A DNA stretch of 53,513 bases, taken from Chloroflexota bacterium. GTDB lineage: Bacteria > Chloroflexota > Dehalococcoidia > Lucifugimonadales > Australimonadaceae. The stretch lies in the NCBI GenBank assembly GCA_027618515.1, contig JAQCEV010000005.1:1-53513 (forward strand), written 5' to 3'. Under the pieces are notes generated by a model, which was given only the letters and a program-made list of their open reading frames with translations, made no database searches and had not been told where the DNA came from. The first letter of the stretch is position 1, and the number at the start of each line of letters is the position of its first letter. Shown here in pieces: positions 8,218-17,146 of the stretch. Made by a program: the position numbers and the translations under genes.

Positions 8218-8241
8218 ATCCGCGGGATTACAATTCGCCGT

Positions 8242-8263
8242 ATGCACCGCAAGGGCGGTGCAT
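8242..8263 (+). promoter_or_regulatory. Leader hairpin before the first tctAB fusion gene
   Basis: ATGCACCGC pairs perfectly with GCGGTGCAT around a four-base loop (AAGG), followed by TTTACA. It lies 16 bases before the ATG at 8280, so it would be in the mRNA leader next to the ribosome binding site. It could be an operator, an attenuator or a translation-control hairpin. I cannot tell which. Confidence 0.45.
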
Positions 8264-8279
8264 TTACAGAAGGTGTCCG

Positions 8280-10352
8280 ATGCTAGATGGCATTTCGGGA
8301 ACAGTTGCCCTGATGGCAGGGCCTGGTTATTGGATCGCGGTTATTGCTGCCGTTCTTCTAGCGACCGCCACAGGGATAATCCCTGGATTCTCGGCCATCC
8401 TTGTGATGGCTTTGGCCATCCCATTCATCACCACTAATATCACCGACCCGGTCATCGGCGTGGTACTTCTAGCGACCATCACAGGGGTCAATAACACGCT
8501 GGACTCGATCCCGGCAGTGTTGATGGGCAATCCGAGTGCTGCGACTCAGGTGACCTTTTTCGAGGGCAGTCAGTTGGCATCAAAAGGATTTGCGGCACAT
8601 ACCTTGGGAGGGATCTATTCCGCCTCAGCGCTAGGCGGTGTGATCGGTGCGATCGCTCTCTTGCTCGTTATTCCAGTGATCCGACCGGTCATCCTGAAAA
8701 TCAGTTTCCCCGAGATAACCGCATTGGCGCTGTTCGGCGTCGTGATGGTGTCCGCGTTGAGCAAAGGGGCGATGCTGAAAGGCCTCGCTGCGGGCATGGC
8801 GGGCATCCTGCTAGGCACGGTGGGTCTTGATCCCATAACGGGTTCAGCGAGATTCGTTTTTGGGCAGGTTGACCTATGGAGAGGATTGCCGGTAATCGCG
8901 ACGACCATCGGGTTCTTCTCGATCCCTGAGATGATTGACCTGTCGATGACACGCAAGTCACTCGCGCCGCTCGACAGTAAGATCTCGAACCGGGAAGTCT
9001 GGAGAGGGGCTAAAGATGGCCTCCGCCGATGGAAAATGATCATCCGCCAGTCGATCTTCGGCGCCTATCTGGGCGCAGTGCCTGGCGTGGGAGCCGCCGT
9101 CATCGACTGGCTCAGCTATGTTCTTGGCATCTTCTTTACCAAGGACAAAAGCCAATTCGGGAAAGGCTCGTTTGAAGGCGTCTTGTTCGCCGAATCCGCG
9201 CAAAACGCGAAGGAAGGCGGGCAGGCTATCCCGACGTTAGCGCTAGGGGTGCCAGGTGGGTTGGCCTGGGCATTGGTGCTCGCGGGGCTGCTGGCCTACA
9301 ACATCGCACCTGGCCCGATCCTTCTCGAGACAAGGCCTGAACTGGTTGTGACACTGGTCGTGACGCTGGCGATCGGGAACCTCATGGTGACGGTTTTAGG
9401 CATATTGTTCACCGGACAGCTCGCCAAGTTGTCATTGGTACCGTACCCCTTGATCGGTGGCATCATCATTCCGATCTCGATCTTGACCGCATTCATCAGC
9501 ATGAACAGTTGGCTCGCAGTCCCGATCGTTTTCGGATTCGGGGCGATCGGCATCGTGATGAAGATGTCAGGCTGGCCTAGGCCGCCGTTCATCTTGGGTT
9601 TCATCCTAGGGCCGATCATAGAGGCGAATTTCCAGTCCGCGTACTCTATCTATGGCTTCATCGGCATAGCTACGCGGCCACTCTCGGTAGGTCTTTTCCT
9701 ATCGGCCCTTGTGCTGGGCTACTTCTTTTTTAGGATCGGCGTCACCTCAACGATCACCACTTCCGTGTCTGAAGATTCCGCCACGTCGGACGTGGGTCCC
9801 CAGGCATTGAGGGGAGCGGGGGGCGGCACCCTTGCAGCCACGGCGTCAAAACCCGGATTGCAGATCGCGTGGCGCCAGTGGGACAACCTGGTGGCAGTCG
9901 CCGTCATGGTGGGTGCTGGCATGTTCATAGTCGCCTCGATCGACCTGCCCGTGCGTTCGGGGATCGTGCCGATGTGGTCGAGCATTGCCGTGTTTGTGCT
10001 GGTGACGGGGCAATTGGTGAAAAACGTTTTCTTCTTCAGCGAAGGTCACGTTGAAATCATGGACGTTGGGATGCGAAGCTCGGGCCTCGGAGGGGCGTCT
10101 CGGGCAGCGTTGGTCGTAGCTGGCCTGCTCGCGTTGTTCGTCTTTACCTCCCTGCTGATAGGCCTCAGTTATGCGGGGCTCGTTTACGCGGTGCTGGGGC
10201 CGTTGTCGCTAGGCAACGGTAGGTGGCGATGGGGCGGAGCCGTGGTCGCCCCCGTGGTTGTGTGGACGTTCATATTCGTTATTGCTGACAAATTTGCAGC
10301 CGTCTATTGGCCAGAGCCGCGGCTCGGTCAATGGATACTGGATCTATTCTGA
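8280..10352 (+). CDS. Tripartite tricarboxylate transporter, TctA-TctB fusion
   Basis: A 690-residue membrane protein. Residues 1 to about 500 are TctA, the 12-helix permease of TTT carriers, with the family blocks GIIPGFSAIL, TITGVNNTLDSIP, PSAATQVTFFEG and GSFEGVLFAESAQNAKEGGQAIPTLALGVPG (given here in parts of the helix-loop core). After a polar linker at about 500-530, residues about 535-690 form four to five helices of TctB type. TctA and TctB are usually separate genes. The ATG has AGAAGG upstream. The TctC lipoprotein gene follows 62 bases later, so the complete carrier is one operon with a terminator at 11664. It imports carboxylates by a sodium or proton gradient; the substrate is unknown. 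Confidence 0.88.
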   Translation: MLDGISGTVALMAGPGYWIAVIAAVLLATATGIIPGFSAILVMALAIPFITTNITDPVIGVVLLATITGVNNTLDSIPAVLMGNPSAATQVTFFEGSQLASKGFAAHTLGGIYSASALGGVIGAIALLLVIPVIRPVILKISFPEITALALFGVVMVSALSKGAMLKGLAAGMAGILLGTVGLDPITGSARFVFGQVDLWRGLPVIATTIGFFSIPEMIDLSMTRKSLAPLDSKISNREVWRGAKDGLRRWKMIIRQSIFGAYLGAVPGVGAAVIDWLSYVLGIFFTKDKSQFGKGSFEGVLFAESAQNAKEGGQAIPTLALGVPGGLAWALVLAGLLAYNIAPGPILLETRPELVVTLVVTLAIGNLMVTVLGILFTGQLAKLSLVPYPLIGGIIIPISILTAFISMNSWLAVPIVFGFGAIGIVMKMSGWPRPPFILGFILGPIIEANFQSAYSIYGFIGIATRPLSVGLFLSALVLGYFFFRIGVTSTITTSVSEDSATSDVGPQALRGAGGGTLAATASKPGLQIAWRQWDNLVAVAVMVGAGMFIVASIDLPVRSGIVPMWSSIAVFVLVTGQLVKNVFFFSEGHVEIMDVGMRSSGLGGASRAALVVAGLLALFVFTSLLIGLSYAGLVYAVLGPLSLGNGRWRWGGAVVAPVVVWTFIFVIADKFAAVYWPEPRLGQWILDLF

Positions 10353-10414
10353 CGCGCCTTAGGCGGACAGAAACTCTGAACAGGTATGTACACAAGGGAT
10401 GTAAAGGAACAGAT

Positions 10415-11638
10415 ATGAGATCAAGGATCATGGGACTCATGCCCAGAGGCAAGCAGTTGATGAAATCATCCACCTGGGTGATTGCAGCCTTGCTGATGGT
10501 TGGCCTGTTGGCCGCCGCCTGCGATAGCGACCCTACGCCGACGCCGACGCAGCCGCCAGCGACGCCTACGGCCACATTGGCCCCCGGCGTACCCACGCCA
10601 ACGCCCGCTCCGGCCACGCCGACGCCGGTCGCCACGCCCACGCCATCGTTTGATGCCGAGGGGTATTTCTCTGGCAAGCGTATACGCATCCTGGTCACGA
10701 ATGACCCAGGGGGCGGAACGGACCGAGAAGCAAGGTACCTAGCTAAGGCCTGGGGCGACTTCTTCCCAGGGAAGCCCGGATTTGTCGTCACGAACTTCAG
10801 CGGGCCTATCCCTGCGGCCAACCTGCTAGCCCGCTCCAAGGACGACGGCCTCACGATGCTCGTAAGCTCGCAGGCGTTGCTGGAACTGGAAGCGCTAGAT
10901 GTGTCCAGTTTCAAGGTCGCCGACTTCGAGTCGATCGGGGCGCACGTCGTCCCTGGAAACACCTACGGGATCCGTGGTGATCTCCCGTACAACACGTTCG
11001 AAGAAGCACGCGGGTCGGATGTCCCGTTGCTGTTCGGAAGCTCCGCGCAAACGCCCGGTGGGGTAGGTGCGCAAGAGGCTCGCTTGATGATTCTTGCTGA
11101 GGCTTTTGATTTCCCCCTGAGGCTCCTGCCGATATCCGGGGCGACATCCACGAATGTCATCATGGTGCCTTTCGAGCGAGGTGAGGTGAATACACTCTCA
11201 GCCGCTTGGTGGAGGATCGGGCCCCTCCGTCCGGATTGGATTGAGGATGGGTTCATGGTCGGTTTTGCCTACTACGGAACAAGCGCATTCGAAGCCCCTC
11301 CGGAGTTTCCTGCGCCGGATCCCGCTTCCCAGCTAACAGGTGACTACCTAGCAGCCTGGAAGTCGCTCCAAGCGCTCACTGCGTTCCACAAGTACCTATG
11401 GCTGCCACCGGAAACCCCCACGGCCATGGTAGAAGCGCACCAGAAGGCCTGGGCGGCGGCTGCCGCTGACCCGGTGTTCATGGATGGGTTCCGGAAGGCG
11501 GTTGGGTTCGCAGACGTGAGACCCACATCCGGTCCGGACTTCGATGCGATCATGAAACAATCATCGATCGACTACGACGCTGGCACAGCTGCGGTGGAGA
11601 GGATCATCACGGAATTAGGGCCGAAGTACTTCAACTAG
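10415..11638 (+). CDS. TTT substrate-binding lipoprotein, TctC family
   Basis: A 407-residue exported lipoprotein. ATG 10415 has AAAGGA eight bases upstream; the frame is open further but without a signal. The N-terminus is basic, then hydrophobic, with Cys in GLLAAACDS as the lipidation site (about residue 36). A Pro/Thr linker of about 40 residues (repeats of T-P-T-P) tethers the binding domain, which begins near SGKRIRILVTNDPGGGTDREARYL, the TctC first strand and ligand loop. It delivers a carboxylate to the TctA-TctB fusion encoded just upstream. The TctC here is diverged from the one at 22883, so the two carriers likely take different substrates. Confidence 0.85.
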   Translation: MRSRIMGLMPRGKQLMKSSTWVIAALLMVGLLAAACDSDPTPTPTQPPATPTATLAPGVPTPTPAPATPTPVATPTPSFDAEGYFSGKRIRILVTNDPGGGTDREARYLAKAWGDFFPGKPGFVVTNFSGPIPAANLLARSKDDGLTMLVSSQALLELEALDVSSFKVADFESIGAHVVPGNTYGIRGDLPYNTFEEARGSDVPLLFGSSAQTPGGVGAQEARLMILAEAFDFPLRLLPISGATSTNVIMVPFERGEVNTLSAAWWRIGPLRPDWIEDGFMVGFAYYGTSAFEAPPEFPAPDPASQLTGDYLAAWKSLQALTAFHKYLWLPPETPTAMVEAHQKAWAAAAADPVFMDGFRKAVGFADVRPTSGPDFDAIMKQSSIDYDAGTAAVERIITELGPKYFN

Positions 11639-11663
11639 AAGTACCACGGACAAGACGTTAGTC

Positions 11664-11711
11664 GAAGGCGACCACCCCATGTGCGAACGTGGGGCGGTCG
11701 CCTTCTTGTTC
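11664..11711 (+). terminator. Strong intrinsic terminator of the tctAB-tctC operon
   Basis: GAAGGCGACCACCCCA pairs with TGGGGCGGTCGCCTTC (one A/C mismatch) around a 10-base loop, followed by TTGTTC. It lies 25 bases after the tctC stop. Confidence 0.8.
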
Positions 11712-12000
11712 ATCCGGGTTGAAGCCCGACCTAATGTCGCGTCGTTGATTGCGTCTGGCGTCGTGACCTGATGCGACGCCGATCGCCGGAGAACCGGCCA
11801 CTGGCTATGACGTCTGGTGCTTCCGCCATTCACCCATCTTGCTAGAGTGGACGTTATGGCCATCCGCAGTAGGTCGTGACCTGCTCGACGCGAAATAGCC
11901 CCCCTCTCTTTTACCGTCCATTCGTGGACGGTATGGCTGACGCGAATGCGGCATGGAGCGGCCCCGACAGGCAACGTGGAATCTCTGGGTGGCAGATAGC
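11712..12000. promoter_or_regulatory. Convergent gap with a UUCG-loop hairpin
   Basis: No gene is seen here. At 11912-11933 TACCGTCCA pairs perfectly with TGGACGGTA around the very stable tetraloop TTCG. On the minus strand it is followed by AAAAG rather than a T run, so it is a poor intrinsic terminator. It may protect the 3' end of the MFS transcript, which ends 67 bases upstream of it. Confidence 0.4.
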
Positions 12001-13260
12001 CTAGATGGCGAAGCGGCGGAAAGAGGGGGCGAAGATGGCGATGAGGAGAACGCCTGCGAGGCCGACGAGGGCGCCGGACATCCAGGCGGTGGAGACCGAC
12101 GTGGCGGCGACGATGAATCCGGCGATGACGCCGCCGAAAGGCTGGAATCCGATGTTCAGCATGTAGACGCCCATAACCCGCCCCCGCAACTCATCGGGAG
12201 TTGTGGACTGGATGATGACGCTATTAGTCATCATGATGGACATCAGGAACATCTGCTGGATCGCCAGCACGATCAACGCCAACCACAATACGGTTATCTG
12301 AGACAGCACGAGGAGCCCGATACCTGCGCCGAACCCGCCGCCGATGGCGATGCGTCCTTTGTGCCTGTAGCGGCTGAAGCGGGCCATCAGTAGGGTGCCC
12401 ATGACTCCGCCTGCGCCCATGGCCGCGAGCAGCAGTCCGAGCGTCCGGCCGTCGGGGTCACCCATGTCTTCGGCAGCGAACACCGCCATCTGACTCGTGA
12501 GGAACGCCATCATCGTGAAGGTGGGCACGAGGCTCATGGCCATGGTCGATAGTGCGATCGGGTGCTTTGCGACGTACTTGAAGCCCTCGCCCAAGCCATT
12601 GATGAATGATGGGCGATCAGCGCGCTTCGGGGCGGAGTATTCAGCGCGGTACGGGATGATCGAGATCACTACGGCAACGTACATGAGGGCTTGGATCATG
12701 AAGTTCAAGCCAGGCCCGACCAGGTAGATCAGGCCACCACCGACCATTGGGCCAATCATGCGCATGGAGTTGAAGGCCATCGAGTTCACCGCGATGGCGT
12801 TGGTGAGCATCTCGCGGGGTACCGAGTTGGCGACGAGGGCCTGGCGCACGGGGTTGTTCATGCTCCACGTAGCGCCGGAGACGAACGAGAAAACGTACAT
12901 GTGCCAGATCACGAGATGGCCAGTGAGGACGACAACGGCGAAAGTCATCGCGATGACCGCCATCGCCAGGTGGTCGAGCATGAGTAGTCGTCGACGGTCG
13001 AACCTATCGGCGAGGGCGCCCGACAATGGTGAGGTGAGCATGGGCAGCGTGCGCGCGCCGAGAACGATGGACACTTGAACCGGCGAGCCGGTGAGGTCGT
13101 ACGCGAGCCAACTCAGGGTGATCTGCTGAACCCAGTTGCCGCCAGCGCTGAGAACGGTGGTGACCCAGAGCAACCGGAAGTTGCGGTAGCTGAGCGATGC
13201 AAACGTGGAACTCCAACCCGCGCGTTCCCACGCTTGGGGGGCGTCGGTCTTCGGCGTCAT
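12001..13260 (-). CDS. MFS transporter, drug/siderophore-exporter type
   Basis: A 419-residue major facilitator protein with 12 predicted helices, of the MFS_3 (EntS-like) group. I choose ATG 13260, five bases after GGAGGAGG; the GTG two codons upstream would overlap the ribosome binding site. Signatures: SYRNFRLLWVTTVLSAGGNWVQQ in the first helix region, the loop 2-3 motif GALADRFDRRRLL, and NNPVRQALV in helix 5. Many relatives export siderophores, macrolides or tetracyclines; others have no known substrate. It is 79 bases behind the second tctAB fusion on the same strand with no terminator between them, so the two may be co-transcribed. Confidence 0.85.
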   Translation of the reverse strand: MTPKTDAPQAWERAGWSSTFASLSYRNFRLLWVTTVLSAGGNWVQQITLSWLAYDLTGSPVQVSIVLGARTLPMLTSPLSGALADRFDRRRLLMLDHLAMAVIAMTFAVVVLTGHLVIWHMYVFSFVSGATWSMNNPVRQALVANSVPREMLTNAIAVNSMAFNSMRMIGPMVGGGLIYLVGPGLNFMIQALMYVAVVISIIPYRAEYSAPKRADRPSFINGLGEGFKYVAKHPIALSTMAMSLVPTFTMMAFLTSQMAVFAAEDMGDPDGRTLGLLLAAMGAGGVMGTLLMARFSRYRHKGRIAIGGGFGAGIGLLVLSQITVLWLALIVLAIQQMFLMSIMMTNSVIIQSTTPDELRGRVMGVYMLNIGFQPFGGVIAGFIVAATSVSTAWMSGALVGLAGVLLIAIFAPSFRRFAI

Positions 13261-13339
13261 TGACACCTCCTCCAGTCGTGTTGTTGCCCGCGTGAATCCT
13301 ATTGTGAGGGCGGGTTTCGGTAGCGGCGGCGGGTTTCTC

Positions 13340-15442
13340 CTAGAAACCGAAAGATGGGAGCAAGATTCCCCAGTGCACGTCCCATCCGGTGACGAAGGGT
13401 TCCGGCCAGATCATGAACAGGATGTTGTCCAGCACGACCGTCGTGAAGAGGAATACGATCCCTGCCGTGATGGCGGCGATGGGCCACTTCCCGAGCCCCT
13501 TCAGCATGACTAGCGGGATGGTCGCCGCGAGTACTAATGCGGCATACGCGAGGTGTAGCGTGACGCCGATCAGCACGAATAGCACCAGCAGCGCCAGCAG
13601 TCGAACGGCCGCCCGCGATGCGCCCTCGATGCCTGCGCTGGTCATGCCGAGGTCCATGATGGACGTCTGCTGGGATCGTCCAACGGCGACTTTCATGACC
13701 TCAAGTAGAGTGATGGCGAGCACCCCGCCCGAGAGCACGACGGGAACGCGCCAGCCGCCTTCCGGGTAGGTTCTGGCGTCCCAGAGCCACGCGACTGTGA
13801 CGATGATGAGGGCGGCGTGAAAGAGGTATTCCCAGTGCCAGCGCATCCAGAGCGGGGACTTCTCGGTGGAGGCCGGAACCGAAGTGGGCTCGTGGCTAGG
13901 CGTGGATGATGTTGGCAGGAGCCCGGTCTCCAGCTCGGCGACATGCATCACTCGCTTGGCCTGCTCGCCTTCCTCATCGTCGAGCTTGCGCATGGCGCGG
14001 AGGAACAGGAGCGTGGTTGCGACGGCGATGGCAACGATGGTCATGGTCAGTCCGTCGGTGAGCACGCCACCAACACCGTGGACGGAGATCCCGTTGCGCA
14101 GATTGCGTTCGATGATCGGTGCGAGGATGAACGCGAGCAGCATGGGGGGTCTGGGCCAGCCGAAGTGCTTCATGGCGAGGCCGACGGCGCCCATGGCCAG
14201 CAGCGTTTGCACGCCTCGCCAGTTGGTGGTGTCGACGAAGGATGAGAGCAACGTGATGGGGATGATGATCCCGCCGATAACCGGGTAGGGGATCGTGGTG
14301 AGCTTCGCTAGCTGGCCCGTGATCAGCAGCCCGAGGCCGGTGACCATGAGGTTGGCGACGGCCAATGTGATGACCAACAGGATGGTGATGTGGGCGTTGG
14401 CGCCGAGCATCTCAGGGCCCGGTGCGATGCCATACGCGATCATGGCCACCATGACGAGGACCCACGGAACCCCACCAGGTACGCCCATCGCCAAGGTGGG
14501 GATGGCTTGGCCGCCTTCTTTGGCGTTCTGCGCGGACTCGGCGAACATGACTCCTTCCAACGAGCCTTTGCCGAACTGCGTCTTGTCCTTGGAAAAGAAG
14601 ATGCCGAACGCGTAGGCGAGCCAATCGATCACCGCCGAACCCACTCCCGGAATCGCTCCGAGGAACACGCCGAACACTGACTGGCGGATGACCATCTTCC
14701 AGTGCCGTAGGCCCTCGCGAGCGCCTTCGAACACCTGTCGGTTAGAGAACGTCGCGCCTACTGGGGCGACGGGGCGTCGGCTGATCGTAAGGTCGAACAT
14801 CTCTGGCAGCGCGAATAGGCCGAGCGCCACGGGCACGAGTTCCATACGGAAGATGGGGCCTATCGTTAGTCGACTGAAGCCGTCCATGGGATCGCGGCCG
14901 ATCATGCCAAGGAGCAGGCCGAGCATGGCCATCGCTAGGCCCTTGCCCATGGCACCTCGGCTGAGGACGGAAACCATGCCCAGGCCGACGAGGGCGGTCG
15001 CTCCGATCTCAGAGAATCCGAACTTGAGCACGAACGGACGAACCACGGGGATCGCGAGCATCAGCAGAGCTGCTCCGATGATGCCACCCAGCGCGGATAC
15101 GGAGTAGACAGCGCCCAGCGTGTGGGCCGCTTTTCCCTGTCTCGCCAGTTGGTGGCCTTCCAGGAACGTTACCTGCGTGGCCGCACCTGGTAGCCCGTAG
15201 AGGATGGCGGGGATGGAATCCAGCGTGTTGTTCACGCCCGTGATGGTGGCGAGGAGGACGATGCCGAGGGCGGGGTCGTCGACGTTGAATAGGACGATGG
15301 CCATCGCGAGGGCCATGACGAGGACTGCATTCACGCCGGGGATCACGCTGGCCATGAGCGCCAGGCTGACTGCGACGAAGACTGCACCCCAATAGCTTGG
15401 CACGAGCAGGTACGCGACGGCCTCGGCGATGGGCTCGAGCAA
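13340..15442 (-). CDS. Tripartite tricarboxylate transporter, TctA-TctB fusion (second copy)
   Basis: A 700-residue homologue of the 8280-10352 protein with the same TctA (1 to about 500) plus TctB (about 545-690) layout. It keeps the blocks SVIPGVNAVL, TITGVNNTLDSIPAIL, GAATQVTFLEG and FAESAQNAKEGGQAIP. The charged linker at about 490-545 contains RKLDDEEGEQAKR and a Ser/Thr/Pro stretch, longer than in the first copy. The start is TTG 15442, with GAGGT about 8 bases before it. Unlike the first copy it has no tctC next to it; the orphan TctC at 22883 or one elsewhere may supply the binding protein. The upstream gap shared with nadA holds a CRP-like palindrome. Confidence 0.85.
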   Translation of the reverse strand: MLEPIAEAVAYLLVPSYWGAVFVAVSLALMASVIPGVNAVLVMALAMAIVLFNVDDPALGIVLLATITGVNNTLDSIPAILYGLPGAATQVTFLEGHQLARQGKAAHTLGAVYSVSALGGIIGAALLMLAIPVVRPFVLKFGFSEIGATALVGLGMVSVLSRGAMGKGLAMAMLGLLLGMIGRDPMDGFSRLTIGPIFRMELVPVALGLFALPEMFDLTISRRPVAPVGATFSNRQVFEGAREGLRHWKMVIRQSVFGVFLGAIPGVGSAVIDWLAYAFGIFFSKDKTQFGKGSLEGVMFAESAQNAKEGGQAIPTLAMGVPGGVPWVLVMVAMIAYGIAPGPEMLGANAHITILLVITLAVANLMVTGLGLLITGQLAKLTTIPYPVIGGIIIPITLLSSFVDTTNWRGVQTLLAMGAVGLAMKHFGWPRPPMLLAFILAPIIERNLRNGISVHGVGGVLTDGLTMTIVAIAVATTLLFLRAMRKLDDEEGEQAKRVMHVAELETGLLPTSSTPSHEPTSVPASTEKSPLWMRWHWEYLFHAALIIVTVAWLWDARTYPEGGWRVPVVLSGGVLAITLLEVMKVAVGRSQQTSIMDLGMTSAGIEGASRAAVRLLALLVLFVLIGVTLHLAYAALVLAATIPLVMLKGLGKWPIAAITAGIVFLFTTVVLDNILFMIWPEPFVTGWDVHWGILLPSFGF

Positions 15443-15548
15443 GGAGTGACCTCAGATGGGAAGGGGCTATGGGTGCGTTGCGGGAACGTGTCTATCCTAC
15501 TCTGACTAGAGGCACCAATACAGGACTCCCGTGCTGGGTGGTTAATAT

Positions 15549-15564
15549 TGTGACGAAATTCACA
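15549..15564 (+). promoter_or_regulatory. CRP/FNR-family-like operator TGTGA-N6-TCACA
   Basis: TGTGACGAAATTCACA is an exact match to the symmetric TGTGA-N6-TCACA recognised by CRP-type regulators. It lies in the divergent gap between tctAB and nadA. A -10-like TAAAAT at 15584-15589 would place the nadA start point near 15596 and the palindrome centre near -40, the class II activator position. No such regulator is encoded in the window, so the identity of the protein is inference. Confidence 0.5.
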
Positions 15565-15619
15565 TAACGGTGTTGCAAGCTAATAAAATCTACGCACTAC
15601 TGCAGCTACGAGGGGTAAC

Positions 15620-16561
15620 GTGCTGGACTACGTGCGGGAGATCGAGCGACTGAAGACGGAGCGCAACGCGGTTGTGCTGGCCCACAATTATCAGATCGGT
15701 GACGTACAGGATGTCGCTGATTTTGTTGGTGATTCTCTTGGCTTGTCTAGGCAGGCCGCTAAGACCGATGCGGACGTGATCGTGTTCTGTGGTGTTCACT
15801 TCATGGCTGAGACGGCGGCGATCCTGTCGCCTGAGAAGCGCGTGTTGATCCCTGACCTCGAGGCTGGATGTTCGCTGGCGTCGTCCATCACTGCCGACCA
15901 GCTTCGCGCTTGGAAGGCTGAGCATCCAGGTGCGATCGTCGTGTCGTACGTGAACACGACCGCCGAAGTGAAGGCGGAGAGCGATTACTGCTGTACGTCT
16001 GCGAACGCGGTGGAGATAGTGGCGTCGATCCCAGCGGATCAGGAAGTGCTTTTCCTCCCAGACATGTTCTTGGGCAACCATGTGAAGAAGATGACGGGGC
16101 GGACGAACATGACGATCTGGCTCGGCGAATGCCACGTGCACGCGGCGGTGCAGCCGGTGGAGATCATCCGGGCTCGGGAAGCGCACCCGAAGGCGGAGTT
16201 CATGGTTCATCCTGAGTGCGGCTGCACGACGGCAGCGATGTATCTGTCGTCGCAGAACGACGCGTCGATGGACGGCGCGCGCATCCTTTCCACAGGCGGA
16301 ATGATGACGCGAGCCAAGGAATCGCCCGCCAGCGAGTTCGTGGTGGCGACGGAGACGGGGATCCTGCACGCATTGCGTAAGGAGAACCCTGACAAGAGTT
16401 TCCACGCGGTTACTGAGGCGATGATCTGTCGTTTCATGAAGATGATCACGTTGGAGAATCTCTACCAGGCGTTGGCTGACGATCAGTATGAGGTGTCAGT
16501 GCCAGCGGACATCGCGGAGCGAGCGCGGTTGCCTATCGAGCGCATGTTGGCGACGGCCTAG
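15620..16561 (+). CDS. nadA: Quinolinate synthase
   Basis: A 313-residue NadA, which condenses iminoaspartate with dihydroxyacetone phosphate to quinolinate in de novo NAD synthesis, using a [4Fe-4S] cluster in the cytosol. The three conserved cluster cysteines are present: Cys84 in LEAGCSLA, Cys171 in GECHVHA and Cys270 in [14 protein letters not shown] near residue 21 and HPECGC at about 197-202 are also family marks. GTG 15620 is chosen because AGGGG precedes it. Length is normal. nadB and nadC are not nearby. Two membrane-protein genes follow on the same strand with gaps of 52 and 44 bases and may be co-transcribed. Confidence 0.92.
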   Translation: MLDYVREIERLKTERNAVVLAHNYQIGDVQDVADFVGDSLGLSRQAAKTDADVIVFCGVHFMAETAAILSPEKRVLIPDLEAGCSLASSITADQLRAWKAEHPGAIVVSYVNTTAEVKAESDYCCTSANAVEIVASIPADQEVLFLPDMFLGNHVKKMTGRTNMTIWLGECHVHAAVQPVEIIRAREAHPKAEFMVHPECGCTTAAMYLSSQNDASMDGARILSTGGMMTRAKESPASEFVVATETGILHALRKENPDKSFHAVTEAMICRFMKMITLENLYQALADDQYEVSVPADIAERARLPIERMLATA

Positions 16562-16613
16562 GCCGGGCCTGCGCATCGCTCAGGGCGCGCGTGTATCCTA
16601 AGTAGCGTTCCCC

Positions 16614-17102
16614 ATGAGCGAGTTCATCAACAACAATTCCGCGACCATGATTGCGGTTCTCGTCTTCAGCATCGCAGGCATGTTCGCCTGGGATCAGCGC
16701 CGCAACTGGCGTGGGCTGGTGGCGATCGCTTTCGTGCTGTTCGTGTTGGGCGCGGGCTGGACGACGTCTCGTACTGGCCCGAGTGATGTCGCTAATCTGG
16801 CGGAGCTGGACGCTGCGATCGCGTCGGGTACGCCGGTAGTGCTTGAGCTGTACTCGGACACGTGCACCATCTGCCTCATCAGCAAGCGTTCGGTGGATGC
16901 GATGGAGGCCAATCTGGATGGCCGCGCGCTCGTCGTTCGCGTAAGCGCTGACGAGCAGGTGGGTAGGGACGCTTCCAGGCGCTATGGTATGCGGGCGCTG
17001 CCGACGTTCGTGGTGCTTTCGGCTGACGGTCGTGAGTTGTACCGCGAGTCGGGGAGTCCAGATACCGAGAGGATCAAGCACGAAGCCCTTTCGGCGAGCT
17101 GA
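16614..17102 (+). CDS. Membrane-anchored thioredoxin-like protein
   Basis: A 162-residue protein with two N-terminal hydrophobic segments (about 8-26 and 33-50), then a thioredoxin fold. The redox motif is Cys84-Thr-Ile-Cys87 in LYSDTCTICL, and the cis-proline loop is RALPTFVVL at about 125-133. Relatives act in disulfide exchange or cytochrome c maturation on the outer face of the membrane; the short loop between the helices would leave the domain on one side, but its orientation is not certain from sequence. It follows nadA by 52 bases. A link with protection of the NadA iron-sulfur cluster or disulfide is only a guess from position. Confidence 0.75.
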   Translation: MSEFINNNSATMIAVLVFSIAGMFAWDQRRNWRGLVAIAFVLFVLGAGWTTSRTGPSDVANLAELDAAIASGTPVVLELYSDTCTICLISKRSVDAMEANLDGRALVVRVSADEQVGRDASRRYGMRALPTFVVLSADGRELYRESGSPDTERIKHEALSAS

Positions 17103-17146
17103 ATCGAGCCTTTCGACAGCATTGGCTACCTGCTACGCTTTGGGCC

